NCBI RefSeq assembly: GCF_042219825.1 | Contig: NZ_JBHJHQ010000004.1 | Span: 1-64,000, forward strand | Source: JBHJHP01 sp042219825 | GTDB lineage: Bacteria; Bacteroidota; Bacteroidia; Bacteroidales; UBA5342 | Length of the DNA stretch: 64,000 bases | Direction: 5' to 3' | Shown: one piece after another, positions 16,205-25,024 of the stretch | How positions within the stretch are numbered: the first letter of the stretch is position 1 | Layout: each line of letters begins with the position of its first letter | Made by a program: the position numbers and the translations under genes | Notes under the pieces: model-generated | What the model saw: the letters and a program-made list of their open reading frames with translations, nothing else | Database searches by the model: none | What the model was told of the DNA's origin: nothing

Positions 16205-18985
16205 ATGAAAAATTACCATGCTATTGTTTGTATTTTAATTCTATTCATTCAGTTATCTGCTGTAAAAGGACAAAATCAAAATAACCAGTTTAAGCCCGGT
16301 GATTGGTTTGAATGTGAAATGGAATTTGAAGGTGTACCTGTATTTCGTAATCATACGGTTCACCAGGGAAGTGAACCTAAAAACACCCAGTTAATTTCAC
16401 TCCGTTTTACCTGTTCTGAAATTGAAGACGGACAACCGGTAAAGTGGAGCTACAAAGTATTGCGCTATAAAGAAGTTGGTCCTACTTTTAGAATGAAGAA
16501 ATATAGAAAAATGGACAATGTTTTTGACTTTGACTCATGGTATCCTGATTTTTTTATGGAAGATATAGATAGTATTAGAAAATCATTAACTGGAACAATA
16601 AGCATAGATGATCATGGTACTATTCTTCATGATTATAGGTATGATGTTCAATTTAACCTAAGAAATTTTCTTCCTTATAAATCCGGTAGTAGGGGGTTAG
16701 TCTCCTATTATGTAACAAGAAGTATTCCAAATAACAACAATACATTCCCAATGTTGATCGAAAAGACCTCCAAAATTATTTTTAACGCTAAAAATTATAG
16801 AAAAGAAGTATCAGATACTTCAGGATTAAGACAGTTGGATTATCTCGGGAATGCTATAAACTCAGAAAGGAAATATTTGATTAGAGGCATGAAAGAGTTT
16901 GGTCGTACTGTTTGTACAGCCTATTTTTTATTCAATGATTTACCTTATGCGTTTATGGATCAACACCAGCATAAAGTATTTGCCATTACCAATGCCAGTT
17001 TCCCCTTACCAACAAAGGCTAAGATTGAAATAGTGGATAAAAGAACGGAGGCATCTCAAAAACCAAACAGTTTTAATAATATTATTAGGATAGCTTCGGG
17101 GAATCCCGCATTTGTAATGGATGAATCAGGAATTCCCGGATTGATCATATTCGATTCACGTAAGGCTGAAAAAACCTATGCATTGAAATGCGGGACTTCA
17201 TTTAGTTTTTTTCCGGGTAGTAGACATGCCATTAATTTATTTCTTGAACCTGGTGATTCTATCCAGGTAACTTTAATGGATGATAGTGTGATTATCCGGG
17301 GGAGTGACAACAGCAGTTGGTGGAACAATAATCCGGAGTTAAATGCAAAATTGGTTGAAGACGCAGCAATAGATGCAGAATTTAAAAGTTATTTGCAACT
17401 TTTAATGCTATTAAAAATGAGATATTTTGCGTTAGACAGTCTTGAACCAGAGCAGTTCAAAACATCTATTCTGGATTTTTTTACGTTGAAATCCTATTAC
17501 TACACTGGCCTTCCCGGTCAAGGTATGCCGGGAATATTCCATTTCGTAAGGCAATATAATAAAAGAAAAGACTACCTGATTAATGCTGTAGGTTCACCAA
17601 CAAAAAAGGGGTTTGATTACGAGTATTACAAAAGTATTATTCAAAATACAGATTTTCCGCTCTACTTCGAATTGTATAGAACTTTAACGCGTGACGATAG
17701 CTATAATCAAATTGGTAAGGATATAAAGAAGTACGAAAATTTTAAAACAGTATGTGGTGATACCATATTAAAGAAGTATATTACCCAAATTCTTAATGGA
17801 TATAAGGCATTACAGGTTGGTGAGATGCTACCCTTTCAAGATGTATTAACAGAAAATAATCAGAAGATAAGCATCCTTCCTGCCAGAGGTAAGTACGGTC
17901 TCGTATTTTTATACAGAGAAACAGATAGGGTAGATGAGTTTAAACTGCTTGTGGATAGTATTCCGGATTTTGTGCAAACAGTCTCTTACCGTGTAAATCA
18001 TGATCTGTTGAAATTTTCAGATGGACTTCTTTCTTATAAATCTTTGAATGACGCGGATCATCTGGAACTCTATGGACACCCTTCACAAACCCGAAAGCTT
18101 GATAAATATATTATCGAGTCCCAACGTCCGATGCTGCTACTTTATAATGATAAGGGCAGGATTCTGTTAAATGAAAGTTTTGAAAGGGTGTACGGAAATG
18201 ATATAGGATCATACAAAACGAAAATATTAAATGCTATTGATGACTATGAAGACCAGTCAAAAAATGAGACAGCAGGTTTATTGCTATTGATAGCAATATC
18301 GGTAATTGCAACAGGACTTCTGGTAATGATGATTTACCGGATGCGAATTAACCGTTTGAAGAAGCGCAATGCACAGCAACAGTTGCTGCAGGAACTTAAG
18401 TTAAAATCGGTTCAGTCGCAGTTAAATCCCCATTTTATTTTTAATGCACTGAACTCTATTCAGCAACTTATAAATTCAGCGCAATCTGAACTGGCTAACC
18501 AATACCTGGTTGGTTTCTCAAACTTACTTCGCGGTGTGTTGAAGAATGCAGACAAGAAACTGGTACCACTGTCCGATGAACTTGAAATGGTTAACAGTTA
18601 CATGGAACTTGAAAAATTAAGGCTTGATTTTAAATTCCGTATTGATGTGGATTCCGACGTTTCAACAGAGCTGACAGAAATTCCGTATATGTTGTTTCAA
18701 CCCTTAATTGAAAACAGCGTTAAACACGGGATTTCTAAAATCCCGGGGGGAAGAGAGATCAACATAAAGATTGAGGAAAATGGATCTGATATTGTGATAA
18801 GAATCCGGGACAATGGTCCGGGATTTGGCCATTTAACTCTGGATCAGTGCACGGAAAAAGGGAAGGGCCTGGTTTTAATTCAGGAAAAAATTGACAATAT
18901 TTACGGAAATGATGGTCGGCTTGAACTTTCTTCAGGAGAATCGGGGAAAGGGGCAGAGGTCATAATTACGCTTAAAATCGGTTAG
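16205..18985 (+). CDS. LytS-type sensor histidine kinase with a thioredoxin-like ectodomain
   Basis: 926 aa: signal peptide (1-22), a large periplasmic part, one membrane helix (about 690-713), and a cytosolic His_kinase (PF06580) plus HATPase. LNPHFIFNALNS puts the phosphorylated His at 743; NSVKHG and RDNGPGFG are the N and G1 boxes. The ectodomain resembles TlpA-family proteins of Bacteroidota: a DUF4369-like beta region (about 300-370, with INLFLEPGDSIQVTL) and a thioredoxin-like fold (about 536-685, beginning VGEMLPFQDVLTENNQKI and containing RPMLLLYNDKGRI at the cis-Pro position). The CxxC active site is absent. The cognate regulator follows 5 nt later. Such kinases normally lack this ectodomain; the ligand is unknown. 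Confidence 0.88.
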   Translation: MKNYHAIVCILILFIQLSAVKGQNQNNQFKPGDWFECEMEFEGVPVFRNHTVHQGSEPKNTQLISLRFTCSEIEDGQPVKWSYKVLRYKEVGPTFRMKKYRKMDNVFDFDSWYPDFFMEDIDSIRKSLTGTISIDDHGTILHDYRYDVQFNLRNFLPYKSGSRGLVSYYVTRSIPNNNNTFPMLIEKTSKIIFNAKNYRKEVSDTSGLRQLDYLGNAINSERKYLIRGMKEFGRTVCTAYFLFNDLPYAFMDQHQHKVFAITNASFPLPTKAKIEIVDKRTEASQKPNSFNNIIRIASGNPAFVMDESGIPGLIIFDSRKAEKTYALKCGTSFSFFPGSRHAINLFLEPGDSIQVTLMDDSVIIRGSDNSSWWNNNPELNAKLVEDAAIDAEFKSYLQLLMLLKMRYFALDSLEPEQFKTSILDFFTLKSYYYTGLPGQGMPGIFHFVRQYNKRKDYLINAVGSPTKKGFDYEYYKSIIQNTDFPLYFELYRTLTRDDSYNQIGKDIKKYENFKTVCGDTILKKYITQILNGYKALQVGEMLPFQDVLTENNQKISILPARGKYGLVFLYRETDRVDEFKLLVDSIPDFVQTVSYRVNHDLLKFSDGLLSYKSLNDADHLELYGHPSQTRKLDKYIIESQRPMLLLYNDKGRILLNESFERVYGNDIGSYKTKILNAIDDYEDQSKNETAGLLLLIAISVIATGLLVMMIYRMRINRLKKRNAQQQLLQELKLKSVQSQLNPHFIFNALNSIQQLINSAQSELANQYLVGFSNLLRGVLKNADKKLVPLSDELEMVNSYMELEKLRLDFKFRIDVDSDVSTELTEIPYMLFQPLIENSVKHGISKIPGGREINIKIEENGSDIVIRIRDNGPGFGHLTLDQCTEKGKGLVLIQEKIDNIYGNDGRLELSSGESGKGAEVIITLKIG

Positions 18986-18990
18986 GGAGC

Positions 18991-19734
18991 ATGATACATT
19001 GCGTCATTATAGATGATGAGGTCAGGGGCAGGGAAAATCTTGTCACTCTTGTAAAATTACATTGTCCTGAAATTAGTGTTACCGGAACTGCAGATGGTGT
19101 TTCTGACGGATTTGAACTTTTGAACCAAACAAAACCGCAGTTACTGTTTTTAGATATTGAAATGAAGGATGGAACCGGCTTTGATCTGTTAGCCAAATTT
19201 AAAAATCCGGCGTTTGAAGTCATATTTGTTACTGCATTCGACCACTATGGTTTAAATGCGGTAAAATTCAGTGCTGTTGATTATATTTTAAAACCCATTG
19301 AGTCAAATCAACTCGTGAAAGCAGTTGAAAAGGCTAAACAACGGATTAAGCTAAAAGAAGAAAATATACGTTTGCAGAATTTGTTGCATAATATCTCACA
19401 GCCTGACAGAAATAAGAGAATCGCTCTTCCATTTGTTGATCATATTGATTTTGTGGAGGTAAAGCATATCATACGTCTGGAAGCCGATGGGAGTTATACC
19501 AGATTTATCACAACAACAAGTAAGGAACTTATGGTGTCGGGGAGCCTGAAAGAATTTGATGAGATTCTCTCGGTACATGGTTTTATACGCACACATCAGG
19601 CCCATCTGATTAATCCAGAATTTGTTAAGACTTTAATAAAATCGGACGGTGGTTACCTGATTATGATGAATGGGGATAATGTGCCGGTTTCCCGGCTGCG
19701 GAAAACTGATGTGATTCAAAGTTTAAAGGGATAA
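18991..19734 (+). CDS. LytTR-family response regulator
   Basis: 247 aa. Receiver domain 1-120 with acidic pocket IIDDE and phospho-acceptor Asp55 (LLFLDIEMKDG), Thr in VTAFD and Lys in ILKPI. LytTR DNA-binding domain about 145-245 (RLEADGSYTRFITT, FIRTHQAHLINPEFV). Paired with the kinase upstream, separated by 5 nt with a GGGAG ribosome site before the ATG. LytTR regulators bind two short direct repeats; targets are not evident, though the genes just downstream are candidates. Confidence 0.95.
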   Translation: MIHCVIIDDEVRGRENLVTLVKLHCPEISVTGTADGVSDGFELLNQTKPQLLFLDIEMKDGTGFDLLAKFKNPAFEVIFVTAFDHYGLNAVKFSAVDYILKPIESNQLVKAVEKAKQRIKLKEENIRLQNLLHNISQPDRNKRIALPFVDHIDFVEVKHIIRLEADGSYTRFITTTSKELMVSGSLKEFDEILSVHGFIRTHQAHLINPEFVKTLIKSDGGYLIMMNGDNVPVSRLRKTDVIQSLKG

Positions 19735-19766
19735 TTTGTATATAATCAATAGGAAGTAAGCTGACG

Positions 19767-20123
19767 ATGAAAATACACAAACATAAAACAGGTGAAGGAC
19801 ATATTGCTGAAGTCGAATCAGAAGGTATCGTAATTAATTCCGCGGAAGATGCACTGAATTTGCTTGGCAATATGTATTACCAGGGCATAGAAAAGATTAT
19901 CCTGCATCAAAAGAATATTACCAATGAGTTTTTTAAACTGAAAAACGGGATGGCCGGAGAAATACTGCAGAAATTCTCAAATTACCGGATGCGGCTGGCC
20001 ATAGTTGGTGATTTTACTAAATATGATAGTAAGAGTCTGAACGATTTTATTCGCGAAAGCAACAAAAACAGGCACATTAATTTTGTTGGTTCGCTGGATG
20101 ATGCACTTTCGGTATTAAACTAA
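19767..20123 (+). CDS. DUF4180 protein
   Basis: 118 aa, cytosolic. The pattern EVESEGIVINSAEDALNLLG at the start, FFKLKNGMAGEILQKF in the middle and RLAIVGDFTKYDSKSLNDFI matches DUF4180 (PF13788), a family of unknown function with an alternating alpha/beta layout. It follows the response regulator by 32 nt and may share its transcript. No catalytic motif is visible. Confidence 0.8.
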   Translation: MKIHKHKTGEGHIAEVESEGIVINSAEDALNLLGNMYYQGIEKIILHQKNITNEFFKLKNGMAGEILQKFSNYRMRLAIVGDFTKYDSKSLNDFIRESNKNRHINFVGSLDDALSVLN

Positions 20124-20219
20124 ACTAACTTTTGAAGCACTGTTCTGATGACATTTTTAGTCCGCTGCGATGTAAGGGTATAAACTGAACGAACGGTTTA
20201 TCATCTAACATCAAGGCTA

Positions 20220-20843
20220 ATGAAATACTTAAATGGTGAAAAACGTCTTTTACTGCTGATTTCGGTAGTATTCATTTCAATAAACAGTCCGGCACAATAC
20301 TGGAAAACAAGGGACCAGTCTCAGCTGAAAAACTCTGTCAATATAGGACTGAATGGTTTTTATACATCCTCGCTGTATATTAATTACGGAAGGATGATAT
20401 GGCCAAATCATGAAATAGTTATCGGTATTCCGCTTATTTCGGTGCCTGATTATCCGGAAAAAGGTTTTTTTCTGAATTACCGCTATCATTTTAAACCAAA
20501 AATCAATTCGCTGTTTGCAGGTCTGTTTTATAATTATTCTCAAATTGATGGTATAGTCAACTACTCCACGTATAATGGTGATATCCTGACCTCGTCACAT
20601 GATTATCCCCATGTGACTTCCAACAGGTCTTTTGGTGTTAATGTGGGTAAAAAATGGGTGACAAAGCCTGGAATCTGTTTTACAGCCAGAATTGGATATG
20701 GTTTTAACCGATTTAAATCTGAGTGGAGTGAAGGCTATCCTGATGTTGAATTTATGAATGATACAGATAATACGATGAACGTTCTGGGGCACATTGATTT
20801 TGAACTTTCAGTAGGGTATGCCTTTAATTTTGTGCGGAAATAA
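20220..20843 (+). CDS. Small outer-membrane beta-barrel-like protein
   Basis: 207 aa with a signal peptide ending near INSPAQ. The mature part alternates polar and aromatic residues in about eight 10-residue strands (SVNIGLNGFYTSSLYINYG, FFLNYRYHF, LFAGLFYNYSQI, CFTARIGYGFNRF) and finishes LSVGYAFNFVRK, as in small OmpA/OmpW-like barrels. No family was recognised. It stands alone between DUF4180 and a lipoprotein. Confidence 0.6.
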   Translation: MKYLNGEKRLLLLISVVFISINSPAQYWKTRDQSQLKNSVNIGLNGFYTSSLYINYGRMIWPNHEIVIGIPLISVPDYPEKGFFLNYRYHFKPKINSLFAGLFYNYSQIDGIVNYSTYNGDILTSSHDYPHVTSNRSFGVNVGKKWVTKPGICFTARIGYGFNRFKSEWSEGYPDVEFMNDTDNTMNVLGHIDFELSVGYAFNFVRK

Positions 20844-20940
20844 CGCAAAGGTTATTCAGGACAAATAAAAATGGACATCATTTTCTGATGACATTATCCC
20901 ATGCTTTCGATGTAATGATGTAGTCACTTAATTTTTTGTT

Positions 20941-22110
20941 ATGAAACGCATTCAGTTTATACTTATATCAATTCTCGTGCTTCTTGCTGCATGTAATGGA
21001 GGCAGATCGCAGAATACTACAGAAAACGGAGCGGCAACAGAACAGTTTGGTTTAGATGCCAAAACAGAAAAAACAGGTTGGTTTTCCGGATCAAATAAAA
21101 AACAGATACATGAATTTAAGGATGCCCGAACCGGTCTGGTGGTTTATACCGAAGAGTTTCCATCTGCATGGCAGGTGATCAGCAAGCCCAGTTATACCAT
21201 GGATCAGAAATTGCCGGTGTTTTTAATGCAGATACAGGGCCCGGATAATCTGAAGGTTTTCAATACGCCAATTAAAATGTACTTTACCTACGATAATCAG
21301 CAGATGAACCAGTATTTAATGAATTCCGGAATGTCACAGATGGTAAGCCCTGAAGCATCTAACCAGCAGATATTGCAATATGAAGTGCAAGGCAGAATGC
21401 AAAAAAGCGGATTTGTCTATCAGGGCGAACGGAATATCCCGGAACTGAATAATTTTATTCAGGGAAAGATAAATGAGATGAACATTCCAAATTTTTATTT
21501 CAAAATATTAAATACCGAATGGACCAATAATAAGGGTGAAAAGGCTTTGGTTATCATTTCAAAATATATCCTGAAGCAACCGGACCCTTTTATGGGTGGT
21601 TCAACGGTTTGGTATTATTCTACGGAATATTTGTTTTCCAGAGAATCGGTTTATGAGAATGCCGTGACCCAACTGACCGGGTCTGCCATCAGTATGAAAG
21701 AAAATCCGAAGTGGGTGCAATACAGAAACCTGTTGACCCAGCAACGTATACAGGAATCCATGCGGCAGCATCAGGCTAATATGCAAAGCCGTCAGGCCGC
21801 ATTTGATGCCCATCAGCGTAAAATGAAAGGCATATATGCCGCTCAGGATGCGAATTATAAATCATTCATGAACCGGAACTTTGGGAGCGGAAGTGATAAT
21901 TCTCAACACCAGTTTCTGAATATGATCAACGAACAGGAAACGGTTTATAATCCCGCAACCGGGAATAACTACCAGGTAGATGCCGGTTCCACGGAATACT
22001 GGATGGACAGCCAGGGGAATTATATTCAGAATGATGACTTGTTTTATAATCCTAACGGCGATATCAACCTGAATGACCGTGAATGGACAAAGGCTCAAAT
22101 TGTTCCCTGA
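20941..22110 (+). CDS. Lipoprotein of unknown function
   Basis: 389 aa; lipobox LLAAC with Cys18. Residues about 40-230 look globular (KTGWFSGSNKKQIHEF, EEFPSAWQVISKPSYTM). Residues about 255-320 are rich in Gln, Met, His and Arg and predicted helical (QQRIQESMRQHQANMQSRQA). The C-terminal region is Asn/Asp/Tyr rich with NPATGNNYQVDAGS and YWMDSQGNYIQNDD. I do not recognise the family. A strong terminator follows about 100 nt downstream. Confidence 0.6.
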   Translation: MKRIQFILISILVLLAACNGGRSQNTTENGAATEQFGLDAKTEKTGWFSGSNKKQIHEFKDARTGLVVYTEEFPSAWQVISKPSYTMDQKLPVFLMQIQGPDNLKVFNTPIKMYFTYDNQQMNQYLMNSGMSQMVSPEASNQQILQYEVQGRMQKSGFVYQGERNIPELNNFIQGKINEMNIPNFYFKILNTEWTNNKGEKALVIISKYILKQPDPFMGGSTVWYYSTEYLFSRESVYENAVTQLTGSAISMKENPKWVQYRNLLTQQRIQESMRQHQANMQSRQAAFDAHQRKMKGIYAAQDANYKSFMNRNFGSGSDNSQHQFLNMINEQETVYNPATGNNYQVDAGSTEYWMDSQGNYIQNDDLFYNPNGDINLNDREWTKAQIVP

Positions 22111-22209
22111 TAAGTTGTCAAATGAAACAGATTTAGTTAAACATAAATAGCTTTCAATTTTATACCTGTTAGCCTGAATTATCCGATATAACATGTGATT
22201 TACACAGTG

Positions 22210-22246
22210 ACTCATCCGGGAACGACCGTTTTCGGATGAGTTCTTT
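22210..22246 (+). terminator. Rho-independent terminator
   Basis: ACTCATCCGGGAACG (22210-22224) pairs with CGTTTTCGGATGAGT (22227-22241), two G-T wobbles allowed, followed by TCTTT. It ends the lipoprotein transcript. Confidence 0.75.
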
Positions 22247-22332
22247 GTGAATTTATTTTGCTTAGTTTTTTTAAAGTCAGCAGGATTGACAGTATCGTAG
22301 AAAATTTACCAGCGAAAATTTCAGCATTGAGT

Positions 22333-23742
22333 TTATTTGAAACAAACAGAAACGCCGTTTTCGGTTATGACCCATATATTTTCCTGTTTATCTTCAAAAA
22401 TATGTTTTATGGTGTTAGACGCTAATACATCCTCTTTTGTGTATCGGGACCAATTATCACCGTCAAATTTATAGATACCTTTATTATTTACACCGAGCCA
22501 AATATTGCCGGTACTATCCTTAAATCTGTAATTATACCACCAGGCTTCATCATCGCTTTCCGTTACAAAAACCGGATTCCATGTATCTTCTTCCAGTTTT
22601 TGCAGGTATTTGTTGTCGCTGCAGGCCCATATATGGTCGTTACGATCTTTGATGATCCAGTTGTATTTGCCTTTTAACAGTCCATTGTTGGTTGTGTAGG
22701 TTTGCCAACTGTTCCCATCGAAAACAGAAACACCATTTTCTCCTCCAATCCAGAAATTTCCGTCACCAGGACTATTTGCAGAATAGATAGGAAATACAAA
22801 GCCATCTTTTTCAAAATTATAACTGGTCCATTTATTATCCTGGTAAAAACTCAAGCCTCTAAATACATTATAATTATGTGACTTTGTAAATGCCCATATT
22901 CTGTTTTTGTCGTCAACATAAAGAAAATATACCCAGTCAGCAGCAAGTCCGTTCTTTTTTTTGTAGGTTGTCCATTCACTTCCGTTATAACTTTGTAATC
23001 CATATTTATTGCCCAACCATATATTACCATCATTGTCCGTTACCTGGCAATCCAGTTCTGTTTGTTTTACTCCATTATAAATCTGCCAGTTTTCACCGTT
23101 CCATATACGGAATCCATTGTAGGTCAATACCCAAAAGTTCTTATATTTATCTGTAAAGAACTGTTTGAAGTGTTTGTTTTTTTCTAATGTTCTCATAGCT
23201 GTTCTTCCTGCCATGCCAGGATAAATTTCCCACTCTGTGCCGTTAAACCTGTACATTAACCCGATAGTCCATTTCTGAGTAAAATCTCTGGGAAACAGTT
23301 CAAATTTTTCTAAAAATGCCCAGATATAACCCTGTGCGTCCATACTATAATATTTAATGGTAAAACCCTGCCAGCCAAATCTTTTGTTCCATTGTTCCCT
23401 GTGGAACTGCCACTGTTTACCATCATACTCAATAAGGCCTGTTTTTGTGCCTAACCAAACATGTTCGCTAGGATCTTCGTTCATATACATAATGTCTTCA
23501 AATACAACCTGCTCACCAGTAACGGTATCTGTTATTTGATCAATATTTTTCCAAACATTGCCATCATAGATATTCACGGTATGACCTGTGAGTAACCATA
23601 CATCTCCTGATTTACAAACCAGATGTTTTCTTGCATAATTGCCATCCAGTCCATTTTCAGTATTGAAGCTTTTCCAGTTGCTTTGACTTAAGACTGAGAA
23701 AGAGGCTAAATAAAACATGATAAATAAAAACAGATTTTTCAT
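22333..23742 (-). CDS. Exported two-component-regulator-propeller (Reg_prop) protein
   Basis: 469 aa with a signal peptide ending SVLSQ. The mature part is a run of beta-propeller blades of about 40-55 residues, each with a GNIW/GDVW-type strand and a YDGxxWxxY strand (NVNIYDGNVWKNI, LIEYDGKQWQFH, LQSYNGSEWTTYKKKNG, VSVFDGNSWQTY, IYKFDGDNWSRYTKED). These are the Reg_prop repeats (PF07494) found in the sensor part of hybrid two-component kinases, but no Y_Y_Y, membrane or kinase domain follows, so it is a free-standing propeller. Likely periplasmic ligand binding; partner unknown. Confidence 0.8.
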   Translation of the reverse strand: MKNLFLFIMFYLASFSVLSQSNWKSFNTENGLDGNYARKHLVCKSGDVWLLTGHTVNIYDGNVWKNIDQITDTVTGEQVVFEDIMYMNEDPSEHVWLGTKTGLIEYDGKQWQFHREQWNKRFGWQGFTIKYYSMDAQGYIWAFLEKFELFPRDFTQKWTIGLMYRFNGTEWEIYPGMAGRTAMRTLEKNKHFKQFFTDKYKNFWVLTYNGFRIWNGENWQIYNGVKQTELDCQVTDNDGNIWLGNKYGLQSYNGSEWTTYKKKNGLAADWVYFLYVDDKNRIWAFTKSHNYNVFRGLSFYQDNKWTSYNFEKDGFVFPIYSANSPGDGNFWIGGENGVSVFDGNSWQTYTTNNGLLKGKYNWIIKDRNDHIWACSDNKYLQKLEEDTWNPVFVTESDDEAWWYNYRFKDSTGNIWLGVNNKGIYKFDGDNWSRYTKEDVLASNTIKHIFEDKQENIWVITENGVSVCFK

Positions 23743-24057
23743 TTTAATTTGGTTTAAACCTGAAAATCAGAATATATTTAAATTATATTAAGCGATGAAT
23801 TGATTTTGTGATTGGTATTGATTTTCAGATATTTATTACCTATAAATTTAGGCAAAAAAAATAAATGTTTTATCCTGAGGGTGATAAAACAAAATATTTT
23901 ATTGTCTTTAATTTTTTGAAATTTATCTTAAATAGGTAATCATAAAATTAAGGAGATTCGGCATCTTTATTCTTTTAGATTAATGAGTAACAGGATGTGC
24001 TAAATTGTACTAATTTAGATAAAACACTATTATTAATAAAGCATTCGAATTTTAATA
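23743..24057. promoter_or_regulatory. Intergenic control region with inverted repeats upstream of the ROK gene
   Basis: This 315-nt AT-rich gap between divergent genes contains GTTTTATC (23867-23874) and GATAAAAC (23883-23890) around an 8-nt spacer, and a wider pair ATTACCTA (23835-23842) / TAGGTAAT (23933-23940). Either could bind a regulator of the kinase/transporter operon. No consensus -33/-7 pair was found. Confidence 0.35.
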
Positions 24058-24987
24058 ATGAAGCGATATTCAATAGGAGTTGATATTGGCGGAAGCCATA
24101 TTAGTTGTGCCCTGGTCGATATGTACGAGGGCCACATTATGAAGGATAGTCATACCGAAAGAAAGGTTGATAACAAAGCAACGGCAGATGATATTTTATC
24201 AGCCTGGGCTGATGCTTTAAAGGCAACGGTTTCGAAAGTTGGAGAAGATAATGTTGCAGGTGTTGGCTTTGCCATGCCCGGACCATTTGCCTACGATACG
24301 GGCGTGGCCATGTTTGATGCATCAGTTGATAAATTTGAAAAGCTGTACAAGATTGATGTGGCTAAGGAATTAGCATCACGTTTAGGATTGGATGTGCCAT
24401 ATCGTTTTATGAACGATGCCTCGGCTTTTGCAGTCGGTGAAGCCTGGTTGGGCGAAGCCGCGGATGTCAATGCCAGTGTTTCGATAACCCTTGGAACGGG
24501 TTTCGGGTCAGCATTTATTTCTGATGGTGTACCGGTAGTGGAGGCAGAAGGTGTTCCCCCGATGGGTTGCGTGTGGCATTTACCTTTTAAGGATGGCATC
24601 GCGGATGATTATTTTTCTACACGCTGGTATATGGCCCGCTGGGAAGAAATATCCGATGAAAAGGTAGATGGTGTAAAGCCGGTGGCAGAAAAAGCTGAAA
24701 CTGACGAAAGGGCACAGGCCGTATTTGCCGAGTTCGGAACCAACCTTGGAACCTTTTTAGGCCCCTGGCTGAAAAGCTTCGGAGCAGGAAAACTGGTTAT
24801 CGGCGGTAATGTGACCGGTGCTTACAATCTATTTGGTCCTGCCTTCGAAGATGTATTAAAACAACAGGGTGTCACAACCCAAATTGTCCTGTCCGGACTT
24901 AAGGAAGATGCGGCTATCATTGGCAGCGCCCGGATGCTTGACGCAGATTTCTTTGCAAAGATTAAACCGGTTCTGCCGAAAATGTAA
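24058..24987 (+). CDS. ROK-family sugar kinase
   Basis: 309 aa cytosolic kinase. GVDIGGSHISCALVD is the N-terminal phosphate loop of the ROK/hexokinase-actin fold; MNDASAFAVGEAWLG holds the catalytic Asp120; LGTGFGSAFISDG is the second phosphate motif. The usual ROK zinc motif (CxCGxxGCxE) is missing, replaced by GCVWHLPFKDGIADDYF. No helix-turn-helix is present, so it is a kinase rather than a NagC/Mlc repressor. It is followed 37 nt later by a sugar MFS transporter, so uptake and phosphorylation of one hexose or hexose derivative is likely. Confidence 0.85.
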   Translation: MKRYSIGVDIGGSHISCALVDMYEGHIMKDSHTERKVDNKATADDILSAWADALKATVSKVGEDNVAGVGFAMPGPFAYDTGVAMFDASVDKFEKLYKIDVAKELASRLGLDVPYRFMNDASAFAVGEAWLGEAADVNASVSITLGTGFGSAFISDGVPVVEAEGVPPMGCVWHLPFKDGIADDYFSTRWYMARWEEISDEKVDGVKPVAEKAETDERAQAVFAEFGTNLGTFLGPWLKSFGAGKLVIGGNVTGAYNLFGPAFEDVLKQQGVTTQIVLSGLKEDAAIIGSARMLDADFFAKIKPVLPKM

Positions 24988-25024
24988 CTAACAACGATAC
25001 TAACCACTTAACACATCAGATACT

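Noticed and set aside
24058..24987. NagC/Mlc-type ROK repressor
   Set aside because: No helix-turn-helix precedes the kinase fold; the protein starts directly with the phosphate loop.
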